Shown in pieces: positions 1 to 25,852 of a stretch of DNA of 64,000 bases. The notes under the pieces were generated by a model that saw only the letters and a program-made list of their open reading frames with translations, did no database searches and was not told the origin of the DNA. The stretch's first letter is position 1. Each line of letters opens with the position of its first letter. The DNA lies in contig NC_086350.1 in NCBI RefSeq assembly GCF_036324505.1, forward strand, positions 24,437,257 to 24,501,256. The letters run 5' to 3'. Source of the stretch: Eleginops maclovinus. Its lineage: Eukaryota; Chordata; Actinopteri; Perciformes; Eleginopidae. The position numbers and the translations under genes are program-made.

Positions 1-27
1 GGCTGCAGCAGGAGGCTCGTAGCCTAG

Positions 28-29
28 AC

Positions 30-103
<74 letters not shown>
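28..103. repeat. (AC)n microsatellite
   Basis: Uninterrupted AC dinucleotides for about 76 bp, then a short interrupted continuation to about 110. It lies in a tead1 intron. Confidence 0.95.
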
Positions 104-110
<7 letters not shown>

Positions 111-547
111 ATAGTCTGGTTAAAAGCACTTCATCACTTCCATCATGCTATTTAACAGGGTTATGCAAGCATTATTATTTGCTACAATTGTGTAAAATGT
201 AAGCCTGACTGAGGTGAAGGACTGAAAGACAGTTAACAAAAGTGGATGGAAAAGGTAAGGTGACCAGATCTTAAAAAGCCTCTCGCTTTTGACAGCTGCC
301 ATCATTTTGAGTAACATGTACAACTCTGTGATCTCGATGAGTTGTTAAAAAAAGATTTGTAATTTCAGCAATAAAGGTGAGTCAAGTAAAAAGTTGCTTT
401 AAAAAAAGTTGCTTTTGCTGAACCATAGTGTAGTCACATGGCTGGCTTAGCCTTAGTGGAATAAATCAAATGTCTCCCTACTTCTTTTTCCGTTTTTTTT
501 TAAAAAAACTGCTTGGATACTATTGCTGTTCTGCATATTATTTAAAC

Positions 548-792
548 TAGGGTGACCAGATTTGAGGTGGCGAAAAAGAGGACACTTGCGATTGTTGGGG
601 GGGAAGTCGATTGTTGCACAGAAGTCTAAGTACAGTAGACTTCTGTGCAAAGCGCCATTCAATTTAAGTACACGCTTAATGGTCCCATGAAAAACTGGAC
701 GTTTTCATGAATTTATAAAACCCCCCCGGACGCTCCGTACAGGACGTAAAAAGAGGACATGTCCGGGCAAAAGACGACGTTTGGTCACCCTA
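548..792. mobile_element. Non-autonomous hAT-type MITE (245 bp)
   Basis: Bounded by the inverted repeat TAGGGTGACCA (548-558) and TGGTCACCCTA (782-792), and flanked by a perfect 8-bp direct repeat ATTTAAAC (540-547 and 793-800). Eight-base target duplications are the hallmark of hAT insertions. The element has no coding capacity. Inside it is a perfect 15-bp inverted repeat with a 7-nt loop (614-628 and 636-650), and the words AGAGGACA occur near both ends. It lies in a tead1 intron. Confidence 0.85.
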
Positions 793-2370
793 ATTTAAAC
801 ACTAACCCACAAGCTAAGAGGATACAGTTTGTAGGGAGCGGCTAGCTTGCTTTCAGACACACTGTGGCACTCTGGTGTGATACTGACTGTAAAACTGTTC
901 AGCCTTTGAAAATTCATTTTTATTCATTAATTGTCCACATAGCACTGGCTATTAACTTAAAACTGTAAGCAGTTTCACTATGTAAAACACCCAGGACCGA
1001 TCATACTGTTGTTAGTGGAAGCTACAACGTTATGCTAATGTGGAGTGTAAAAGCGAGTTAGCCTAGCCTGCTATCGTTTTCCCAATAGAAATAGCTAGCT
1101 AGTTTAGCTTGCTAACATTTTACGACTGCAATGCTAACCAGTTTAGACTAGTGCACACATTTTCCAGCTAAAACTAGCCAACTGATTTAGACTAGCCTGT
1201 TCCGATTTTTCCTTCGAGGTGTTACATTTTGTTGATCTTATCAGCAGTTCCTGCACAACGGTCCTCCTGAATAGTAAAAGTGAGGAGGATATTTCCCCTA
1301 AGGGTCTAGTTGTAGTCATTTTAACCACCCTGTATATCACTGGGTAATTTTCCCAGTGATGATATGAAGTTCTTCAATAAATATGTGAGAAAAGCTATAC
1401 TTGTGTTGCATTGTAGTGAAATTATAATTATACAGTATAATCAAAGGAGAGCATTCTAAACTAAACCAAAAAAAATCACAGTAACGTAGGGGTGCTTTAA
1501 CAAAAACAGAAAAAGCTTTTTTTTGTTTACAATTGTAAAAATAAAACCAAGGATATACAGTATATGTTCATTTCTTAGCGAAAATGTATGTTAATTTTAA
1601 GTAATAATCTCTGTATCATACATTTTGACGACACCTATAACTATAAGCAGCAATTTCAGGAAGGTTTTTGGATCTCAATTCCCAGAAAGGTAAGATTGAC
1701 GCCTTTTTTTTTTCTTTTGACCTCTTTACAACACAAACCCAAAAAGAGGCAAATACACCCTGTAGAGAGCCAGGGCCCTAAATGGCGGGACGCAGGACGC
1801 CTGTTTGCTTTACAGAAAGGATATAATTGCACAGTGGTTTCTCTCACCTGAGATTGTGGTGATCCCCGCTGTCTGCACAGAGTAGGCTTGCTGAGAGAAT
1901 GGCTTAATACTGAGAGTCACAGACAGACATGGGAAAGAAGAAGAGACAGTATAGGTCAGTCACATTGTATTATACAGCAAGGAATTCTGTAGAAGGAGCA
2001 CAGAAGTCAAGAGTGTCTCAGGGTACAGTAAAAGCTATACCAGCCCCATTTACTGCCATTATCATCATCATCACCACATGGTCGTGTAATGGCAGCTGGC
2101 AATGAAATGAAAAGGGTTTGAACTTCTAACACAATAATCCACACAATTCACTGGCCGTGTGAACATATACTAATGTAAGAAATAAGAAAAGCAGGATGGA
2201 TGCAAAGAGACAGCCTGGTGGTATACATTGTCTAAGATGTATGAACGAGTAACTTAAGGAGGAGAATGATAAAGGAGTAATTTTTCTAAATATAAGGAAA
2301 ATAAATCGAAATCAAATCTTAAAATTAATACTAATGGTAGATATGAGTGTACCAGTTGAGTGTGACTTAC

Positions 2371-14637
<12,267 letters not shown>

Positions 14638-14915
14638 ATTGGCAGCTAATGCTAACCGCCTGATGTGTACTCAGCGCTAATGCTATCGGCTAAAGCAGGT
14701 AAGGTAATAATAGTAACCTAACCCTGACGTTATTGCTAATGGCAATAATGATGTCCAAGGGGAGACAGCCAGCTACAAACAACTAGGGACAGAATGCTAA
14801 TGGTAGCTGCTGATTAGAGAACGGTAATCAAAATTTTTGACTACCAATAAAGTATCAAAAGTGGCTGGTACACCTCAGCAAGCTGGTCCAAATCCCTCTT
14901 CAGAAAGCAGGAACC
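14638..14915 (-). other. tead1: Probable 5' UTR part of the tead1 exon holding the start codon
   Basis: Upstream of the tead1 ATG, the minus strand has a strong acceptor: a T-rich tract ending CATCTAG just before 14915, after which the exon would run 278 nt to the ATG. The stretch is rich in the palindromic words GCTAATGC and GCTAGC. Transcription of this segment is inferred from the splice signal only; an acceptor nearer the ATG is possible. Confidence 0.45.
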
Positions 14916-17900
14916 CTAGATGAAAAAAAAACAGAAATTATTGGGTTAGCTACAAGAAGTGTATTGGTAGGAGAGGTTAGCACATTTCACATTACCGCAA
15001 CATCCTGCATTGACTTTTTGCATGTGATACTCCTCTCTTTCCCCCTAAATAAATGTGAAAATGCTAAACATTTTAATATTGTAAATTTTAAGAGGCAATT
15101 TTACATTTGTCTACATTTGTCAATTTTACAAATGTCTCAAAGGCTAAGCTACATGCTAATGCTTAGTTTTTAAGTTCAAATTGGTTGAGTTTTCATCCAC
15201 AAATATAGCATATATTTTAACCAAATCTATATTTTCATCAGGCCTGCATTACAGCAAGAGTCTTCAGTTGGAAGGTAATGTCCTTCAATACCCTAAGCAA
15301 CAGATCTAATGTTGCTTTACAGATTTCTCTGTATAGAGTGCTGCTCACTGCTGTTCAGGATTCCGCTTTTAAACAGTGAGTTTCCACTACTTATACCCGT
15401 GAACAGTTATATATAAAACCCAACATTTCAGAAAAAAGGGCAAATTCAAAGAATATAGGCTGGTCTATGGAGCTCTCTGGAGCCCACTCCGTGAGTCACG
15501 CTGATACTAGGTCTGTTTTTTAACAAGAGCAGTGCAGCTTGAAGTTCTGAACATATTGTAGTCCTGCATCCAAGCTGCTAGGGGAACATTATTGCTTCTT
15601 TTCATGTAGGAAATTGCCTATTTTGTTAAACCGCTGTGGTAGCCCAACATCAAATCCACATGCACATAAGTGGAGCAAGTGGACAGACAGATAGACCAGT
15701 ACTACACACAGCTACTAGTAGATCCTGGGAGGGGAAACAAACTAAACTGAAGGGGCTTGCCAGCTGCCTACATTTCTTCTAAAATCCCCATCAGTAAACA
15801 GCAGGCTTGGCGAAGTACACAACACAATCACACACTAACATATGCACACACACACAATTTTGGTGCCAGCTCCTTGGGCGAACACATGTCATTTTGTCTG
15901 GTCTTTTACTGTTCACACTTCCCATACACTGTCACTTGCCACAGCCTGCAGAAGCCTGAAGTGTGTTTGTGTCTGTGTGTATGCCTGGCTTATTTTAGAG
16001 CAATTACATTTGACAGCACACACACATGCAACTTAAGCCTGTAAATCAGTGGGCAACCTTTTGGACACATTAAATGAACTTGAGCCCAGTTCAATGCTTT
16101 ATCACACCTGGGGCAAAATGTTGCGATGCCCAAGAAAACATCCTTTGGCTTCGACTCGCGGCCATGTGTAATGAATGAGACCTGCTGGATTTGCTTGAGT
16201 TTGTCCTCTGGTTCTGTCTTCATGCTTATTCTATTCACCCTCATTTCCGTTTCCTCTCCAACTTCCCACCCTAGCTTTCTTCCTCTCTTCACTCCTGCCC
16301 TCCCCCAACAGTTTTCCATTCAAATAAGGACTCATTCATCCAACCTATGGTTGAGCACCAGCAGAATCAAGATTTGTTTCCTCTACAAAGAGAGAGAGTG
16401 TGACACTGTGCGCAAAAGTTAAATATCTTTTTTCACAAGTAACAGAAGCTGTGATCATCTTAACTCATCAGAACTCCACCAATGACACGTTTTCTCATCG
16501 ATCAACATTTCACCAAAGTATAGAAGAATAAACTACATAGATTTGTCTATGGTGGTAAAATGAGGGTGATATTTTGCTTTACCCTAGCACTAATCAATGT
16601 TTTATAGAAAAAATGTGTCAAATATCTATGGGGATCTGTACCGGGTTGTGCTTTAGCTAGTTTTTGTTTGTTTCCAATAAAAATGGAAACTATTTCAGCA
16701 AGAAAACTCTGATAAACCCAGACTACACTACCTGGCCAGCACATGTTTGACAAAGTTTGAGACAAGCTGATAATGTAGTCCAGAATCAAGCAGAGAGGCA
16801 TATTTTCCTCAGATTGGAGAAGACCAGGACAGAACTACATAAGTTATTGAAGTTATGTTCATTAGCTAGAAAATACATTCCTCCATGTCAGTGTTAATGA
16901 TGCCCCATGACTGCTGGATATGTTAATAAGCAATGTCATGCTAAGAAGTCAGCCGCACAAGCCTATGGGATGTCAGTGGTGTATTTTCCGATTCAGCCGC
17001 CAAAAAGTGCTCAAATATTATTTAATGAATCATAACATAAATTTGGTAAAGTTGTTTCTGCATATAAAAAACAACTGAGACTTTATGTGCTTAAGGGTAA
17101 TGAGCTACTCTTTTGTGGTAGCAGTTATTGTCCATGAATCACTAAAAAATACTACTTTTCAATTAAAAAAAATATTACTTTATGCACAAAAGCAGAACTG
17201 AACAGAGGGGGCAGTCCTTGCGATCAAGGGCCCACATGCGTACACAAAGTGACCACCTCCGAAATGTGGCCTGGCCCTGAACAATCGTGTCTCCATGGGT
17301 CCCCAATTGGTCTTGTGTGCATTTACATGTGATTACGTAAAAAAAGAAGCATCTTAATAACAGGCAATTAAGATTGACCAATTAACCGTATTAACCTAGC
17401 CTGCATGTTTTAGGGCTACAGGAGGAACCCAAGAGAAAAACTATGACAAAAAGTCTGCTGAATCTTTTGGCTGTGAGGCAACAGTGATAAGTACCGCAAA
17501 ACCAGCAAGGCACAAAGCAAATGTTATTATAAATCCCATTGTTGTATAAGGCTGCTTCTATATGTGTGATGTTAACAAATGATTTAGTTAGGTAAATTCT
17601 CCACAATGCAGCTTATCGACCAAAGAGCTGAGATCACATTCAAAAATAAACTGGTGGCTCTTGCAGTGATCCATTTCGGTTCAAAGCTTGAGCTGTAAGC
17701 TCAGGTTTTTGTCTCTACCTACTATGGGCAAAACAACGATTTGAGAGCATAGTTTCAAGCAAGAAAATAAACGTGTGTGATTTAACCTCACAAATGGTCT
17801 ATTGTTTATTAAATAAATATTAATCACAGCCACTTTAAATGGTACCACCTTTCGTATTAAATCACAATGATTTCAAAGCATTGTTTTGCCCGTAGCACAC

Positions 17901-18124
17901 AACTGTTTTTTTGGAGAGTTGCTGGGGATCAAAAAATATAAATAGTTAATATTAACATTTTAAGCTTTGAATTTATAAAAGTTGAAGTATGGATGGCTAC
18001 AATACGCTCCATTTTGTATGTGACCTCAGCCCACTAGTCGATCAGCTGCCTTGTGGAGAACGTAACTAACTAAATCAGATGAGTAACCAATAACTTAGAA
18101 AATACTTTACACAATCTGGAGAAA

Positions 18125-18757
18125 GCAAATACTGATTATCAATATATGTTTCTGTACCTACTCCTTATATTCTTATGATGGTAAAACTGGTGATTATTAA
18201 GTATCAGAGAGGAGACGAGATGAGAAGACAAGATACGAACGATACGATACGAGATGGTACGGTACGAGACAATATGAAACAAGATAATACAAGACGGGAA
18301 GAGAATAGATTCTCTGTTTCACATTATAGAATAATCAAATTAAAGACAATTATTATTTATGTATCTGTAATGACTTCAAAATGTTTGAGATGGCGGAAAT
18401 CTGGGATCAGAAGGTATAAGATAGAAGAGAAAATAACAGAAGGTTTCATGGCTTAAAGAAGAATACAATTAAAACAAATCAAATGATTACTTAATTTGTG
18501 TATCTGTAATGACTCTGAAGATACCTATGATTGTGAAAATCGGGGATCAGTAGGTATTAGACAAGAAGATGTTACGTTGTGTGGCGAGATGAAGAGAAGG
18601 TTTCATGGTTATGAGAGAAATCAAGCAAATACTGATTATTAATTATGTATCTGTCATGACATTAAGGATGCTTATGATAGTTAAAATCAGGGATCAGTAG
18701 GTATTAGAGAAGAAAAGAGAAGAGATAAGAAGAGAGGAGGAGAAGGGTTCATGGTTA
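18125..18757. repeat. Diverged tandem repeat, about four units
   Basis: The word TATCTGTAATGAC or a close variant recurs near 18360, 18500 and 18647, with a more diverged first unit near 18150. Each is followed by a GATCAG(A/T)AGGTAT(A/T)AGA stretch, a purine-rich segment and GGTTTCATGG. Spacing is about 140-150 nt, longer in the first unit because of an extra ACGATACGA-type simple-repeat stretch (18230-18290). Confidence 0.75.
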
Positions 18758-19336
18758 ACAGTAGAATCCCTACTGAGGCTCAGGAGATTTGAGCATGAGA
18801 GGGGCCCAGCAGCAGATGGAGGCTGGAGAGAGACATTAGTCACACAACAATCAACTGTGACTGGGCGACTCCTTTGCACCCTCGCTGCCCCTCCTCTGTG
18901 TCTCTGTCACCAGGCAGGCCCGGGCCACTGCAGCCAGGACAGCAGGCTCCATGGTGTCAGTGCCAGCCCTCAGGAGAACACACACAGGGCATACAGCCAC
19001 AGCCCTGCAGCTGCCTTGGACTCTCATGCTCTCCCTCTGTGTCGCCTTTCTTCCTCTTTCACTTACTGGCTTCCAGCACATGCCAACTCGATGTATGTGT
19101 GCAATGTGCATGGCTCTCAGCCTCCGTATTACTAGCGAGGTTGTAATGAAATGTAATGCAAGTGATGTGCCTGCATTACAAGAGGGTCTTAGGTGTGTGT
19201 TTATATGTGTGTGTGTCAGCAGGGGGTCCTGTTGGTAGACAAGTTGAATGTGTTATCACAGGCTAGTCAGTTCCTTTCACTCATTCTTCTATTGGAACAC
19301 TCAACGGCATCTGTTTTAACTGCTTCCAATGTGTGC

Positions 19337-19461
<125 letters not shown>

Positions 19462-20324
19462 TTATACAAGAGGATTTTCTCATAATCCTCAAAGCAAACA
19501 TTGTTCCACTTTATAATGTTCTGCCATGTTTTAATGGTCCCTTACACCCCAAATATAATTATTCAGATGTGATATTTCATGTTTCTGTTTTTATGAGTCA
19601 CTTTAAGGTTGTTGTTTTTTCATCAAGGTCTTTCCAGGCCCACTTTTTTACAGATTCAGGGCAGATCATTTGTCTTAACAGCCTCCACAGTGGACACATC
19701 ATTTGCACCTCATGTTATTCAAAGTGTTCGAATATATTAAGAGTTTATGATTTAAGATACAGCAAATGACTGTCCCTGAGTTCCACACTGGTTATGGGGA
19801 AAAATGTAAAATATTTACAACCTCCTATTCTGCATTGTTACTCCATACTTAAATATGTATTTCGCTTGGTATAATTCTAAAGGGATCCTGGCAGCGTAAG
19901 AGCTTTAAAGCATTACCGTACAGTTATGAATAGGGTTATTCAGATTGTAAAAAAAGGTTAGTTGTGCAACTTAATTGCAGTTTTTAAACAATTTTCATCT
20001 TAAACCGGCAATGAATAACAGTAGTATTGTCTAGATTGCATAATTCTATGTTTATACTCTAAATTGTCCTGCTTAATATTGGTGTCATTTCTTTAAATAA
20101 ACAACCTTAATCTAACTTATCCGGGTCAAGATTGTTGGTGATATTCAGTGGTATGACATAAATGTTATTATTGACCGATATATTTATATATGCAATTTAA
20201 AAAAACTCATCATTATTAAGATAAGTATAGTTCAAATAGAGTCAACACTACTTTTAAGATATTTGAGACCTAACTACAACTGCAGAAGTAAAAAGCTAGA
20301 CTCTGAATAAAGTACATCATGATG

Positions 20325-20606
20325 CATGGCTGCACATTGACGCTGCTAAGCTAAAGGTGGCTAATGTTCGCGTGAAGATGTTTAGTAGTCTCATTAAACA
20401 TTGCACATTGATGAGTAGAGAATTTACTGATGTATTTTATGTCGTAGAACCCTAATTTAAATATCTCTTTAGTTTGTGTTAACCACAGAACTTATTTCAG
20501 GCATCTGACCAAAAACACATTAAAAAAAACATTGAGTTTGAGACAAAGAAACCAGGAGTTGTCAAAAGCTAACTCATTTTCTGGATTTTAGGACTCATTC
20601 CTGCTC
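20325..20606. repeat. Dispersed repeat, family A copy 1
   Basis: Similar over most of its length to 53589-53876. Shared landmarks in the same order are CATGGCTG, TTGCTAAGCTAAAGG or a variant, TTTAGTAGTCT, GGCATCT(G/C)ACCA, TTGAGTTTGAG and TCATTTTCTGG. No coding capacity. The class is unknown. Confidence 0.65.
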
Positions 20607-21847
20607 ACCTTTCGAGGACAAGTATTCAGGACCGAATCGATTTCGGCTTGAATGCTCAATGCCAACCTAGGTACGAATTGTTCATGGCCAGATGTCTACA
20701 GGGGCCATCAAGTTGAAACAGAGAAATGTGACCATCAAACCATGTGACAATTCCACCAACAAGACTCAAAATGGTTTTGTGGTCAGTTAAGAGTTTTTCG
20801 GTTGAGTCTTTTGCCCAAATACACTTCTACATGTGGACTGGAGGAGTGGAAGAACTAACTACTGACTTTCTGTTATATGGACGACAATTCTACCTTCTGA
20901 GTCACAAATAATTTCCAAACCAAACCAATCTCGTGTGCCTCCCTTTCTACTGCCGACTTTAATCAGTTCTGTCCTCCATTAGTCGTGATTTTGTCTTGGC
21001 GCTGACGCACAACTCTGCATTCAGTCTTTAAAGTTCAGCTGGTCACGATTTCATTTAATGCATTACTGATAGATTCATCTGGTACAATGCCCTGGAAAAA
21101 TGATAACCTCAATAAAAGACCTGGTTTGATTATTTCTGACCCGATTTCATGTTTAAAAAACAAAGACAGATATTCATCGGGCAAAATGAAAAAGCAGCAT
21201 CAGTGAAACCAAACCAGAAAAGCTCCATTCATTCTTCCTTGGCGCTAGTACACACTTGAGAACGACAGAGAAAGTGGGAAAGAGACTTGCTTTATGAGTG
21301 GTGAAGAGGCAGTGGTTCACAGCATGCACTCCTCATTATTTCACCATCTCCTTTCACAGAAGCATTACCATTTATGCACACACAGTAATTGGTCGCAGAT
21401 TGCACACTGATACAGTGAAGTGCTTATTTCCTCCTGGAAATGTGATGGTAAAAGGTTTAGCTAGCAGCCCTACTCTCTACTCTCCATCTTTTTCTGTTTT
21501 TCTTCTTCCACCAGTTTTTGCTGAGTCACACCGAGCCATTATGTGGCCTCTTCCTCGAGGGGGGGTGGGGTGGGGGTCACTGTCACACACGGAAGACAAT
21601 ATCCTCCACCGGTAGAAAAAGAGGCCTGGGGAGGCTACAGCAATACCAACACCATTTAATAAGTGTAAACTCAGAAGCATTGTGCCGGGACAGAAACCAA
21701 ATGTGTGTGTTTATGTGTGTGTGCATTTATGTTTGAGACCTAGTAAATGGACACTGTATGGTTGCATGAATGTGAGGAGAGTACAGTGGACTCTATCCAT
21801 GCAGCTCCAAAATTACATCCTTAACAGCTACAATATACTCTCCTCAA

Positions 21848-21878
21848 CACACACACAAACACACACACACACACACAA
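21848..21878. repeat. Short (CA)n repeat
   Basis: CA repeats with one CAAACA interruption, about 30 bp. Confidence 0.85.
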
Positions 21879-24529
21879 AATGAATTAGCCCCTGAACTGT
21901 GTTTCCATCTGTGGTCCATTAAAACATGTCTATTGCTTTATTTAGACCGATGCAGGTTAGGAGGCAGAGAGTGTGGAAGCTGTGCAGCTAATGTGGGTTT
22001 GTAGTAGGAAATTTGATGTATAATTGGCTTTAAAAATATATAGATTTCAAGATTTTAGGCATACTTTCAATCAGATATGGTTCTTGTAGAAAGCTATGTG
22101 GCCAACAGGATAATCTAAACCTCTCTAATTTTACATAAAAATTAAGAACTAAGTCAAATTGAGTAGTTAAAAAAGAATTTCAGATCGTTCACCATGGAAA
22201 GTCTTTTTCTCTTTCCTATGAATTTGATAAACCAACATGTATAAACTATCTGACATCTTGCCATTTCAGGCTTAATTTCAGCCATCTTGCCATGTTCCTA
22301 GATCTTAGCTTTATGAGTACTATAATTCTGATGTTGCTAAGACAAACACAACTGGGTTACAGGGATTAAAGCCTAAAAAATGTTTGAGGAAAAACACAGT
22401 TAGTTGCAGACTTTCACCCAAAAGTGTACAGTTTCCACATGAAAAACAACCTACACACAGATTTGTTTGCACTCAAATTTATACTTCAAATGACACAATA
22501 TCTCTTAAGCTACACAGCAGCCAATGTGGTTTCTTAACTGTTTGTAAATGGTACTTCATAGAATAAATAGTGAATAAGTAAAGGGCAGTTAAGACAGCAA
22601 ACTGGCAGGAGTTAGCTAAGCATACGCTAACTAGCTAGCTGCTACAGGTCATACAGACAAAAAAAGGCTGTAGCAAGAACAACTCGGGGTATAATTAATT
22701 GAACAAGTGTGTATTTTGTTAGATATGAAGGATTCTACTTTTTTTGTAAGACTGGCTAATGGAAAAAAGATGAACATGTGAAAATCTACTGCCGTCCCGC
22801 ACAGGTGCTAAAAGCATTTGAAGAATGAAAAGGCAAATCGGTGTCAGCAAAATACCAAGAAATGTGAAAGGCTCAAGGAAAATAGAGCCTGTAAAATCTT
22901 TCATTCTATAAAAATGTTTTGGTTTTAACAAAGCCATTATTTAGCCAATTCTGAATAACAACTATCTTCAGAGTCTCGAGACTTTACACTACAGAACAAA
23001 CAAGTGTCAGTTTGAAAAAGAAAATCACTGTAAACCTGTTGAAGACAACAACTGAAGTTGTAAGAACAACAGCAGGTAAACATTTCCCCTGTGAGAGTAT
23101 CAGGAGCAGACTAAGCTGTTGTCCCACTCTGCAAAGTGTTATACGTGTCAATCCCTCCAACCGGGAAAGTAAACAGCAGTAGTAGAAATGTAGACTTCCA
23201 GCTTGCTTCCTGCTGAGGACAGGAAGGGGGAGGCTGACTCAGACTTCCCACGGTGGGAAAGCTGCTCCCTTCCATTTATCTGCTTGGTGCTGAATCCATG
23301 TTTATGCTAATGCTAAGGCTAAAGCAGATAACAAGAATACAGTCTTAATGAGTTTTCTGTCCTATCAAAATCAAGGGTACGGTTCCTGGGGTGGAAATTA
23401 ATTCTCTCCTTTTGATACTACAGTTTAGTCACCCAAACACACCACATATGTATACTGTACATATAAGTGAATATATGCTGTGTGTGTGCCTCTGCACTTG
23501 GGTAAACACTGTTGCACCTTAGCTTTTATAAAACTCTGTGTAACAATGTGTATAGGCAGCTAATAAACGCAACATATGTTTAGATCCTGCTTTGCAAATG
23601 TTGATTTAGTCCCATTAGGGTTGTTATTTTCAATCTATTTACACAACTCGTAATGTATCATAGATTAATATCCCACAAAATTGTTGTTGCAGTATCACCT
23701 GTACAGTATTACCAAAATATGTGGATAGCAACATATTCTGTCACACATAGCATCTAAAAAATATATATTGTAAACATCCAGCATATAAAAAAACATATAT
23801 ATTTAACAATGCCTGTCTGACGCATAATGTAGTAAATATGCTCTACGACACCGACCGTGTGTATCCTATCTTATTTTCCCTTAAATACATATAAGATTAG
23901 GAAAAACTTCTTATAAAGGCTAAAAAAAACCTCAACTTAATAGTAAAAGCTTTATTATGTATCTTATCTTTAAGAAGTCTTTACAAAGGTTCAGGCAAGA
24001 ACAGCTCCTATAAAAAATATGTCAAAGCTTGAATACACTAACTAGTGGGGTTCTTCTTAACAACTCTTCTCTGAAATGCATTAAATGTGAACCATTTTCC
24101 CCCATTTTATATGTTTAATATATCTGACGTATTTATATTAGACAGATGATATTTTGGGACTATTTGGGGTTGGATAGTTTTAGGGTATTTGGTTAGGGTT
24201 AGTGTTCTTTTTTGGCTTGTAATGTTTCCTTATGGTACATAAATACTCTCCTGCTGTGTTAGTAAAATATAATGTAACTACTTTCTCTTCAGTTTATGGG
24301 CCCCTATTCTAAAGCTTAGGATATTTTATTGGGGTGTTTTATTTCACATATTTTATGTCAATTATTTACTTGTTAACTGTCTCTGAATAAAATGAAGTTA
24401 ATATATAAAAAAAGAAGATACATACAAGTGTTTTTGGTCGTTAGAGAGACAGACGTGCTGTTAGGGACGAAGAGGAGAGACGGGGAGCCCAGGCAGACAA
24501 GCCAGCACAGGCTCCTGCAGCCAGAAAGC

Positions 24530-24712
24530 TGCCCCCCCTGCACCCCAACTCCCCCACACCCTCACCCAGTAGGTTGCCCATTGTTCCCACATCTCCTAAA
24601 CAAAGCATGACCCCCCACCACCCCTTTCCCCACCTACCCCCATTGCACCCCGCCCCAGCCTCCTCCTCCTCCTTCTCCTAACTGACCCCCTCTCTCACCC
24701 CCCCACACACTA
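24530..24712. repeat. C-rich tract, G-rich on the tead1 sense strand
   Basis: Many runs of four to seven C separated by short spacers. On the minus strand, which is the tead1 sense strand, this gives repeated GGGG runs able to form G-quadruplexes in DNA or intronic RNA. Confidence 0.7.
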
Positions 24713-25372
24713 TCATCATTGAGGCTCTAATAAGAAAGAAGTGACCACATTAATCCTTATTTATATTGCTAGATGCCTGACCTTAACACAACACACGGAT
24801 ACTTTAATTATAAGGAAAAGATTAGAAAAAACAGTGATAACAAGAGTGTAGGGACACTGTACGTTTAATTAGCTTTAAACTAATTAGATACATTTTTTTA
24901 AATATAAAATTGTCCAATTGACACCTCCGTAATGGCAAAACAACACAGATGTCTTCACAGCCAGGAGTATTACGTAATTTCCCTGAATCACCTGTTGATT
25001 TATCCAACCGTCAAACTGACAATTCACATTTTTAACAGCTTAAGATAAAATAATCGAATAAAAAACAACTAAGTGTGAGCATCACAAGACAGCATTTCAT
25101 GCCAAGAAGATTACTCTTCCTAATCCGGGTTCCATAGAAATCTGTGTGTCGGATTTCGTCTACAAATATTACGACAGATAAAACAATGCGGAGGACGCAG
25201 CTCCACCATATTGTGCCAGCATTGGTGAAGTGCGTGAACACACACTCAGAAATGTGCACGTACACAGCGGTGGAGGCTAAAGCACACAGAGGCCATATGG
25301 TGCGTCCTCATCCACCGACGCCTGTTGCTGCTGCAACAATAGGCCTGCCTGGCCTGGACAGCAAGAGGCAAA

Positions 25373-25426
25373 CACACACACACAAATGTGCACACACACA
25401 CACACACTCACACACACACACACACC
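25373..25426. repeat. Interrupted (CA)n repeat
   Basis: CA repeats interrupted by AATGTG and CT words. Confidence 0.85.
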
Positions 25427-25726
25427 AAATGGTCGTTAGTCAGCTGGTCTGCGTTGCTTAGGCCCAGAACAAACGCCTGGATTTGCATTCTGTGCCTCCA
25501 TTTGCCCTCCTCCTCCTCCTTTCTCTCTTGCACACACACACACACATACACACTTCGCCAGTCTCTACAGGTGCACGGAGCACTCAAAACAGATGTCAAC
25601 GGACTGGAGAGGGAGGTGGGGGGGAGAGGGGAGGAAAGTGGAGGGACGGCGGGGGGCTGTTTGCCCAGGGTGACTGATAAAGCTTTGTACACTTGCAGGC
25701 CTAGACACAGCAAAGACAATGACACA

Positions 25727-25852
<126 letters not shown>

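Larger units (their letters stand above)
1..2370 (-). other. tead1 intron, left edge of window
   Basis: Contains an (AC)n microsatellite at the very left edge, the hAT-type MITE at 548-792, and a tract of GCTAGC-like words around 1080-1150. I see no TEAD1 exon here on the minus strand, so the following exon (expected to code for the VKPF region) must be further left. Confidence 0.6.
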
